Source: Oceanicaulis sp052055585
GTDB lineage: Bacteria; Pseudomonadota; Alphaproteobacteria; Caulobacterales; Maricaulaceae
DNA: 64,000 nt
Reading direction: 5' to 3'
Assembly: GCF_052055585.1 (NCBI RefSeq)
Contig: NZ_CP170485.1
Location: forward strand, 930,001-994,000
Shown here: in pieces, positions 1-5,855 of the stretch
Position numbering within the stretch: position 1 is the stretch's first letter
How the letters are laid out: each line of letters starts with the position of its first letter
The notes under the pieces: model-generated
What the model saw: the letters and a program-made list of their open reading frames with translations, nothing else
Told to the model about the DNA's origin: nothing
Databases searched by the model: none
Position numbers and translations under genes: made by a program

Positions 1-2
1 TT

Positions 3-254
3 GAAACCTCGCTGGACAACCTCAACACGGCTCTGGCCAAGTTGGGCACCGGTTCGAAGTCTCTGGAAGTTCACAAGACCTTTGTGGGCAAACTGTCTGA
101 CTCTCTGGAAAAAGGCATCGGCAACCTGGTCGACGCAGACCTGGCGAAAGAGTCCGCACGTCTTCAGTCGCTGCAGGTCAAGCAGCAGCTGGGTACGCAA
201 GCGCTCTCGATCGCGAACTCCGCGCCGAGCAACATCCTGGGTTACTTCCGGTAA
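3..254 (+). CDS. Flagellin, C-terminal part (cut by window start)
   Basis: This is the last 83 residues of a flagellin, the filament subunit exported by the flagellar type III system. The reading frame is open from the window edge and ends at the TAA at 252-254. The visible part is the C-terminal D0 helix that packs in the filament core: it contains NLVDADLAKESARLQSLQ and ends in ALSIANSAPSNILGYFR. It is nearly identical to the C-terminus of the complete flagellin at 972-1805, so the two are tandem paralogues separated by a FlaG gene. The start, promoter and N-terminal D0/D1 region lie outside the window. Confidence 0.95.
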   Translation, partial: ETSLDNLNTALAKLGTGSKSLEVHKTFVGKLSDSLEKGIGNLVDADLAKESARLQSLQVKQQLGTQALSIANSAPSNILGYFR

Positions 255-265
255 TCCATAGCGGA

Positions 266-304
266 ATCGGCCGGGGTGTAACGTGGGGTTCCGCCCCGGC
301 CGAT
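266..304 (+). terminator. Hairpin after first flagellin
   Basis: An 11-bp perfect inverted repeat (266-276 pairs with 294-304, ATCGGCCGGGG and its complement) lies 12 bases after the flagellin stop. The downstream T-run is weak (CTTCCC), so it may end transcription inefficiently or protect the transcript 3' end and still allow read-through into flaG. Confidence 0.6.
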
Positions 305-381
305 CTTCCCAGGTGAAACGTCAGAGAGCATAGGGAGAAAGCAGGAGGCGCCGACGCCGCCAAAGCGTCGACGAAAAGAAC

Positions 382-765
382 ATGAATATTGGTAGTATCG
401 TACCGATCACAAATGCCCAGGGCGTAGCTCCTGAGCCAGACCCGTCTGAAAAGGCTGTCGCTTCCTTGTCCCGACGTGGACAGGTGGGTGGCGAGGAGAC
501 TGACAAGTCAGTCGCCGAGCAAGGCTCAGCCGTCGTTCAGAAGTCCGCAGATCTCGAACGGATCGAGTCCCTGCGTGATCGTGTGAACGCCAGCCTGCGG
601 ACCCGTCTGCAGATCGACCGGGAAGAAGAGAGCGGCAAGTTCATCTACCGCCTGTTCGATCCGGAAACCGGCGAGGTCATGCGTCGCTGGCCGCCCGAGA
701 AGTATCTCGATCTGATCGCTTTCCTGAAGGATCAGCAGGGCGGTGTCGTTGACCAGATCGTCTGA
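382..765 (+). CDS. flaG: FlaG family protein
   Basis: A 127-residue FlaG-family protein. The conserved C-terminal half (about residues 65-120) reads as the FlaG core: SLRTRLQIDREEESGKF, then the diagnostic FDPETGEVMRRWPPE and a terminal helix YLDLIAFLKDQ. The N-terminal 60 residues are low in structure and variable, as is usual. FlaG proteins are found beside flagellin genes and influence filament length or flagellin handling; the exact biochemical role is not settled. It sits between two flagellin genes, 127 bases after the first, with only a weak GAAAAG ribosome-binding sequence before the ATG. It probably shares the transcript of the upstream flagellin. Confidence 0.85.
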   Translation: MNIGSIVPITNAQGVAPEPDPSEKAVASLSRRGQVGGEETDKSVAEQGSAVVQKSADLERIESLRDRVNASLRTRLQIDREEESGKFIYRLFDPETGEVMRRWPPEKYLDLIAFLKDQQGGVVDQIV

Positions 766-897
766 TTGCCTCTCGGCAGATTTGAACCGGCATACCGGCA
801 AAAATTAACCATGCGTAGCGCTGGCGGCCCAAGGCTGCGCGGCGCCGATTTGATTCAAGTTGTTGTTTTAAAGAAGGGTTGAGCGTTCTGGCCGAAT

Positions 898-913
898 TGG
901 CCCATGGATTGCT
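898..913 (+). promoter_or_regulatory. Sigma-54 promoter of flagellin gene
   Basis: TGGCCCATGGATTGCT matches the sigma-54 consensus TGGCACG-N4-TTGCW at all the strongly conserved positions: GG (899-900) and GC (911-912) with the required spacing. Transcription would start near 925, about 47 bases before the flagellin ATG at 972. In Caulobacter, filament genes of this class use sigma-54 with the activator FlbD, which fits this placement. Confidence 0.8.
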
Positions 914-971
914 CCTGTATGCGGTGAGCGGCCGTCGAATGCGGCGCAGTATTGCAATCGGGAGAAGACCA

Positions 972-1805
972 ATGGCGCTCAGCGTCCACACCAACACCTC
1001 GGCGATGATCGCCCTGCAGAACCTCAACAAGACCAATGAGGACATCCAGGGCGCCCAGAACAGGATCAACACCGGCCTGCGCGTGTCTGGCGCGAAGGAT
1101 AACTCCTCGGTGTACGCTGTGGCGCAAGGCATGCGCTCTGATATCGGCGCACTGGGCTCTGTGAAGTCCTCACTGGATCGCGCCGTGTCCATCGGCGATG
1201 TCGCGATTGCCGCCGGCGAGTCCATCTCCGATCTCCTCATCCAGATGCGCGAGAAAGCCACCGCCGCACTGGACCCTTCGATCGATACCTTCTCCCGTCA
1301 GGCCTATGACAGCGACTTCAAGGAGCTGCTTGACCAGGTCCGGGTGATCCTGACGAACGCCGAGTTTGACGGCGCGAACCTGCTGAACGGCTCGCTGACA
1401 AATGGCATCGCCTTCCTGGCGGATGCGGATGCGACGCGGTCCGTCACACTGGCTGGCCAGAACCTGTCGATTGGCGGGTCGATCATTACGCTGGCGGCGA
1501 CCGCCAGCCTGGGCACGGTCACGTTGTCGGGGCAAGTAGTCAGCGCGATTCAGAACAGTCTTGATAACGTCAACCAGGCGCTCGCCAATCTGGGTTCCGA
1601 CCTCAAGAAGATGGAAGCGCACCGGACCTTTGTGGGCAAGCTGACCGACAGCCTGACCGAAGGCGTGGGCAATCTCGTGGACGCTGACCTCGCCAAGGAA
1701 TCCGCCCGCCTGCAGGCCTTGCAGGTCAAGCAGCAGCTGGGGGTCCAGGCGCTCTCGATCGCGAACTCCGAGCCGCAGATTATCCTCAACCTGTTCGGCG
1801 GCTAA
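972..1805 (+). CDS. Flagellin
   Basis: A complete flagellin of 277 residues. The start is the ATG at 972, preceded by GGAGA at 961-965; an upstream in-frame start at 879 would add 31 unrelated residues and lies upstream of the predicted transcription start. The N-terminal D0/D1 begins MALSVHTNTSAMIALQNLN and continues through INTGLRVSGAKDNSS, both typical. A short variable centre (about residues 130-190) is followed by the C-terminal D1/D0 helices. At 277 residues it has the short, cysteine-free architecture of alphaproteobacterial flagellins, with little surface domain. Export to the filament is expected by the type III apparatus encoded further along. Transcription is from the sigma-54 site at 898-913, and a strong hairpin follows the stop. 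Confidence 0.97.
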   Translation: MALSVHTNTSAMIALQNLNKTNEDIQGAQNRINTGLRVSGAKDNSSVYAVAQGMRSDIGALGSVKSSLDRAVSIGDVAIAAGESISDLLIQMREKATAALDPSIDTFSRQAYDSDFKELLDQVRVILTNAEFDGANLLNGSLTNGIAFLADADATRSVTLAGQNLSIGGSIITLAATASLGTVTLSGQVVSAIQNSLDNVNQALANLGSDLKKMEAHRTFVGKLTDSLTEGVGNLVDADLAKESARLQALQVKQQLGVQALSIANSEPQIILNLFGG

Positions 1806-1833
1806 TCCGCTTTCTGACATCACCACCACGGCG

Positions 1834-1873
1834 AACCGTCCGACTTCTCCCGATGTCGGGCGGTTTGTTGTTT
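1834..1873 (+). terminator. Rho-independent terminator after flagellin
   Basis: Arms 1834-1844 (AACCGTCCGAC) and 1855-1865 (GTCGGGCGGTT) pair over 11 bp with one G-U, loop of 10 bases, followed by TGTTGTTT. Confidence 0.8.
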
Positions 1874-1926
1874 CAGGGGCAGCCGGACTCGGCGCACCCT
1901 GACGCCAGGTTTCAGGGAGCGAAGGC

Positions 1927-3102
1927 ATGAGCGAGCGCTTTTTGCCCTACGGGCGGCAGTGGATCGACGAGGCGGATATCGCCGCCGTTACAGCCTGTCT
2001 GCAATCAGATTACCTCACCACGGGACCGGCGGTCAGCGCCTTCGAGGAGGCCTTCAAGGCGGCGGTCGAGGCGCCCCATGCCCTGTCCTGTCACTCCGCA
2101 ACCGCAGGCCTTCATCTGGCTTATGACGCGCTCGGGCTGAAAGCCGGGCAGTGCGCCATAGTTCCCTCTATCACCTTCGTGGCGACCGCGAACGCAGCGC
2201 GCTATTGCGGCGCCGATGTGATCGTGTGCGATGTCGACCCGGACAGCGGCCTGATGACCCCTGAAACCCTGTCGGACGCCCTGACGCAACTGGACGGGCG
2301 GACAGGTCTGATCGCGCCGGTGCATCTGGCGGGCGTGCCATGCGATATGGCCAGGCTGAGCGAACTGGCGCGCGGGCATGGATTGTCTGTTGTCGAGGAT
2401 GCCTCGCATGCGGTCGGAAGTCTGGATGAGAGCGGAGCGCCCACGGGCGCTTGCCCGCATTCTGACGCCGCCATCTTCTCCTTCCATCCGGTCAAGACGC
2501 TGGCGTGCGGGGAGGGGGGCATGGTCACCACCCGTGACGCCGCACTGGCGGAGCGTGTCGCCCTGGCGCGCTCTCATGGCATTGTGCGCGACGCGTCACG
2601 ATTTGAGCGTACCGAAGGCGCGGATGAGCCCTGGTGGTATGAGATGCAGACGCTGGGCTGGAACTATCGCATGCCCGATATCAATGCCGCGCTGGGATTG
2701 TCACAGCTGAAAAAGCTGGCCCTGTTCGCGGGGCGTCGTCGCCAGCTGGCGCAGACCTATGAGGGCCTGCTGGCGGGGCTGGGGCCGCACCTCTTGTCTC
2801 CGGCGGGGCGGTCTGGCGTGGATCCGTGCCGGCATCTTTACAATGTGCGGATTGATTTCGAGGCGGTGGGCAAAAGCCGCGCTCAGGTCATGGCGGAGCT
2901 GCGCGATCAGGGCGTGGGAACCCAGGTGCATTACATCCCGGTCCACCAGCAGCCTTATTACACAAGACTTTATGGCCAGCAGAATTTGCCGGGCGCCGAG
3001 CGCCATTATGCGCGCACCCTGTCGCTGCCGCTCTATCCCATGATGGAAGATGAGGACCCGGCGCGCGTTGTGACTGCGCTACTGGGCGTGCTCGGCCTTT
3101 AG
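1927..3102 (+). CDS. pseC: PseC-like DegT/DnrJ/EryC1 aminotransferase
   Basis: A 391-residue PLP-dependent sugar aminotransferase of the DegT/DnrJ/EryC1/StrS family, the fold of PseC, which aminates the 4-keto sugar made by PseB on the way to pseudaminic acid. Visible motifs: the N-terminal YGRQWIDEADIAAV substrate entry, SHSATAGLHLAYDAL-type cofactor region (here CHSATAGLHLAYDALG), EDASHAVGS with the PLP ring-stacking Asp, and SFHPVKTLACGEGGMV with the Schiff-base lysine at residue 190. The C-terminal half has the usual HLYNVRIDF and VGTQVHYIPVHQQPYY. A PseB-like dehydratase and a Pse-associated methyltransferase lie next door, which makes PseC the best assignment. Its stop overlaps the convergent methyltransferase stop by four bases (TTAG, 3099-3102). 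The start has AGGGAG upstream. Confidence 0.85.
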   Translation: MSERFLPYGRQWIDEADIAAVTACLQSDYLTTGPAVSAFEEAFKAAVEAPHALSCHSATAGLHLAYDALGLKAGQCAIVPSITFVATANAARYCGADVIVCDVDPDSGLMTPETLSDALTQLDGRTGLIAPVHLAGVPCDMARLSELARGHGLSVVEDASHAVGSLDESGAPTGACPHSDAAIFSFHPVKTLACGEGGMVTTRDAALAERVALARSHGIVRDASRFERTEGADEPWWYEMQTLGWNYRMPDINAALGLSQLKKLALFAGRRRQLAQTYEGLLAGLGPHLLSPAGRSGVDPCRHLYNVRIDFEAVGKSRAQVMAELRDQGVGTQVHYIPVHQQPYYTRLYGQQNLPGAERHYARTLSLPLYPMMEDEDPARVVTALLGVLGL

Positions 3103-3728
3103 GCGGACCGCTTTTCCATCAGCGCCCAGGTCGGATTGTCCAGAGCGCTGGTGCGCTTCCAGGCAAAGCCGTCCGCGACGACTTCCAGATCCTTGAAACG
3201 GTCCATGAAGAAGCCTGCAAAGTCGCGCTTCCACAGATGGTCGGTCATGCCGCGATAGACCAGCTCGACCGGGTCGGGATTGAAGTATTCCGACACCAGA
3301 ATAAAGCGCTTGGACACGCGATACATCTCGTCGGCCACCTGACCGAGATTGTCCGGATGGACGTGGATCAGCACGCCATTAGTGAAGACAAGGTCCATAC
3401 TGGCGTCATCAAAGGGCAGATCCTCGCCCCGTCCGGCGCGGATATGGCTTTTCGGCAGCACGCCGTCCCTGATCAGGGTTTCGCGTGCGCTGTCATTGGG
3501 TTCGACGGCGAACAGCTCGGCGTCTGACAGGCGCTGCAGGGCGCGCTGGTTCAGACCCAGATTGCAGCCCACTTCGCAAATGGTCTTCGGTTCGCGCGTG
3601 CCAAAGGCATCCAGCCAACGTGACCACAGGCGCGTGCGCGCCCGGATACGGAATTCCTCGGGGCTGCAGCGCTGGGTGTATTCGTCGCCGAACTCGCCCG
3701 ACCAGGTGTTCACGGGATCATGGGACAT
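3099..3728 (-). CDS. Pseudaminic acid biosynthesis-associated methyltransferase
   Basis: A 209-residue SAM-dependent class I methyltransferase. The SAM-binding glycine-rich motif I is ICEVGCNLGLNQRAL (residues about 49-63), the acidic end of strand 2 is LFAVEPND, and motif IV is MDLVFTNGVLIHVHPDNL. The N-terminus (WSGEFGDEYTQR) and the conserved SEYFNPDPVELVYRG are features I associate with the methylase family found in pseudaminic acid clusters. The exact acceptor sugar is unknown. It ends four bases inside pseC on the other strand and lies three bases downstream of the pseB stop, so pseB and this gene form an operon on the minus strand. Confidence 0.8.
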   Translation of the reverse strand: MSHDPVNTWSGEFGDEYTQRCSPEEFRIRARTRLWSRWLDAFGTREPKTICEVGCNLGLNQRALQRLSDAELFAVEPNDSARETLIRDGVLPKSHIRAGRGEDLPFDDASMDLVFTNGVLIHVHPDNLGQVADEMYRVSKRFILVSEYFNPDPVELVYRGMTDHLWKRDFAGFFMDRFKDLEVVADGFAWKRTSALDNPTWALMEKRSA

Positions 3729-3731
3729 GGA

Positions 3732-4823
3732 TCAGGCCTTCCGCGCGAGCTTTTCGTTGAGAATGGTCTGAAGCGCCCGGGCGTCGAGGCGCTCGGGGTT
3801 GGAGTCAGACTGGTATTCAAAGCCTTCAGGAACCGGCACGGCGCCGTCTGCAAACCATTCCGCACGCAGCCGCTCGGAATTGTGCGGTAGGATCACATAG
3901 CGATCCTCCAGCTCCACGGTGGCGCGGGAATCATCGGCCGGGACCATCACCTCGTGCAGCTTCTCACCCGGGCGGATGCCCACCATCTTGTGCGGCAGGT
4001 TCGGCGCGATCGAGCGCGCCAGGTCCACCGTGCTCATAGAGGGGATTTTCGGCACGAACACTTCGCCGCCCTTGGCCATTTCCAGCGCCGACAGCACGAA
4101 GTTCACGCCTTGCTCGAGCGTGATCCAGAAGCGCGTCATGCGCGGATCGGTGATGGGCAGATGATCTGCGCCTTCGGCGACCAGCTTCTTGAAGAAGGGG
4201 ACGACCGAACCGCGCGAGCCGACCACATTGCCATAGCGCACGACCGAGAAGGTCGGGCCGTCTTCACCGCCCATATGCTGGGCGGCAGTGAAGATCTTGT
4301 CGGACGCCAGCTTGGAGGCGCCATACAGATTGATCGGACTTGCGGCCTTGTCGGTGGACAGCGCGCAGACATGCTTCACGCCGCGCTTGATGGCGGCGCG
4401 CACGACATTCTCGGCGCCGAAGACATTGGTGCGCATGCACTCAAACGGATTGTATTCCGCGATCGGCACGTGCTTGAGCGCGGCTGCATGGACCACCACG
4501 TCCACACCGCGCATGGCCATGTCGAGCCGGCCTTCATCGCGCACATCGCCGATGAAATATCGCATGAAGCGGTGCTCTTCAGGATTGAAGCGCTGGGCCA
4601 TCTCGTACTGCTTGAGCTCGTCGCGCGAGAACACGATCAGCTTCTTGGGCTTGTACTCGTTGATGACGGTCTGGACGAAATGATGCCCGAACGATCCGGT
4701 CCCGCCCGTAATCAGGATGGTCTTGCCATTCAGGTCGATGCGGGGGGTGCGGAAGTCGCGCCCGAGAAACAGGCGATCCACGTCATCCGAGGCGCGTTTC
4801 GAGGTGTTCGGCGGCTGGCTCAT
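3732..4823 (-). CDS. pseB: UDP-N-acetylglucosamine 4,6-dehydratase (inverting), PseB/FlmA
   Basis: A 363-residue extended short-chain dehydrogenase that starts the pseudaminic acid route by dehydrating and C5-epimerising UDP-GlcNAc. The NAD(P)-binding loop is TGGTGSFG; next come FSRDELKQYEM, the hallmark ALKHVPIAEYNPFECMRTN, the catalytic STDKA and YGASK, and SRGSVVPFF. I chose the ATG at 4823 because GGAAAG lies 9 bases upstream; an ATG at 4847 lacks such a site. Even so, the protein has about 35 residues before the Rossmann domain, longer than the usual PseB. In Caulobacter the equivalent, FlmA, is needed for flagellin modification. It is divergent from the cytidylyltransferase gene. Confidence 0.9.
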   Translation of the reverse strand: MSQPPNTSKRASDDVDRLFLGRDFRTPRIDLNGKTILITGGTGSFGHHFVQTVINEYKPKKLIVFSRDELKQYEMAQRFNPEEHRFMRYFIGDVRDEGRLDMAMRGVDVVVHAAALKHVPIAEYNPFECMRTNVFGAENVVRAAIKRGVKHVCALSTDKAASPINLYGASKLASDKIFTAAQHMGGEDGPTFSVVRYGNVVGSRGSVVPFFKKLVAEGADHLPITDPRMTRFWITLEQGVNFVLSALEMAKGGEVFVPKIPSMSTVDLARSIAPNLPHKMVGIRPGEKLHEVMVPADDSRATVELEDRYVILPHNSERLRAEWFADGAVPVPEGFEYQSDSNPERLDARALQTILNEKLARKA

Positions 4824-4881
4824 CGAGAACGACTTTCCATAGTTCATGGATCACAATTCAGGCCACGATCATGGGTGTCGG

Positions 4882-4896
4882 TTAACGGCCCGTTAG
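4882..4896. promoter_or_regulatory. CtrA-like box and palindrome between pseB and cytidylyltransferase
   Basis: TTAA-CGGCCCG-TTAG matches seven of eight bases of the CtrA box TTAA-N7-TTAA. It also forms a perfect 13-base palindrome, TAACGGCCCGTTA (4883-4895). It lies in the 134-base divergent gap and could control either gene. One mismatch and no experimental support keep confidence low. Confidence 0.4.
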
Positions 4897-4957
4897 GCGG
4901 GTAAAACTGATACTCGGATTCGATGGAAGCGACAGCTTCCCAGCCTCGGGGGACAGG

Positions 4958-5743
4958 ATGGGCGCGACGGTGATCGTTCAGGCGGGTGGCGGGCTAAGCG
5001 CCTTGCCGGACCGTGAGCTTGTTTCCCTGGGCGGCCGCACCGCCTTGTCCTGCACGCTCGAAAGGGCCCGCCGCATACCAGGCGCGGAGCTTGTGGTGTG
5101 TGCGGTTCCTGATGATCGCGAACATGATCTGGTCGCCGAGGAAGCCGCCGATTGCGCCGTCATGGTCGTGCGCGGTCCTGCGGCGGACCCGCTCGGACTT
5201 GTCAGCCAGGCGGCGCGTGAGGCCGGGGCTGACACGGTGGTCCGCATCACCAGCCAGTGTCCGGTCATCGATCCGATCATCGCCGGCGGCGTGCTTGGAC
5301 TGCTCACCGACGCCAATGCCGATTACGCCTCCAACACCATGCCTGCCAAGTTCCCGCACGGGCTTGATTGCGAGGCGTTTTCCGCCTTGTTGCTGGATGA
5401 GGCGGACCGCAAGGCGGATACTCTGGCCGAGCGGCGTTCGGTGACGGGCTGGATGCGTCGGCATCCGGGGCTGACCCGCGCGAACCTGACCGGCCCGGGC
5501 GGCGGGCTTGAACATTTGCGCTGGACGCTGGAGACGCCTGAAGACGCGGCCTTCCTGCAAGCCCTGTTCTCGGAGCTGGGGTCAAAGGCCCTGACCGCGA
5601 CCGCCGCCGAGATGGCCGCGCTTTGCCTGAGGCGCCCGGATCTGAGCGAGCTCAACGCTGATCGCGTGGACTATGCCCGTCTGGTGTCGCCAGAACGCGC
5701 CAGTGTTGAAACCCGGCCCATGCGGTTCCCCTTTGCCGCCTGA
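4958..5743 (+). CDS. Diverged SpsF-like cytidylyltransferase family protein
   Basis: A 261-residue protein of the SpsF/NeuA-type cytidylyltransferase fold, the family that makes CMP-activated nonulosonic acids or related sugars. The fold is recognisable from RARRIPGAELVVCAVPDD, GADTVVRITSQCPVIDP, ADYASNTMPAKFPHGLD and LRWTLETPEDAAFL. However, the nucleotide-binding loop normally written QARMGSTRLPGK is here QAGGGLSALPDR, losing the conserved arginines and lysine, and the metal-binding Asp of the SDCP motif is Gln (SQCP). It may have changed substrate or be a pseudoenzyme. It lies beside pseB/pseC, so a role in flagellin sugar supply is likely. The start has GGGGGAC upstream. Confidence 0.75.
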   Translation: MGATVIVQAGGGLSALPDRELVSLGGRTALSCTLERARRIPGAELVVCAVPDDREHDLVAEEAADCAVMVVRGPAADPLGLVSQAAREAGADTVVRITSQCPVIDPIIAGGVLGLLTDANADYASNTMPAKFPHGLDCEAFSALLLDEADRKADTLAERRSVTGWMRRHPGLTRANLTGPGGGLEHLRWTLETPEDAAFLQALFSELGSKALTATAAEMAALCLRRPDLSELNADRVDYARLVSPERASVETRPMRFPFAA

Positions 5744-5855
5744 AGGCTTGATGGGGCGTTTACTCTAAATCCTAACGATTTGTTTGCTCGTAAGGTCGTA
5801 ATCTGCCTTCCGATGCAACAGGTGCGTCGACCTTTTGGGATTTGGGCTGCAGACG

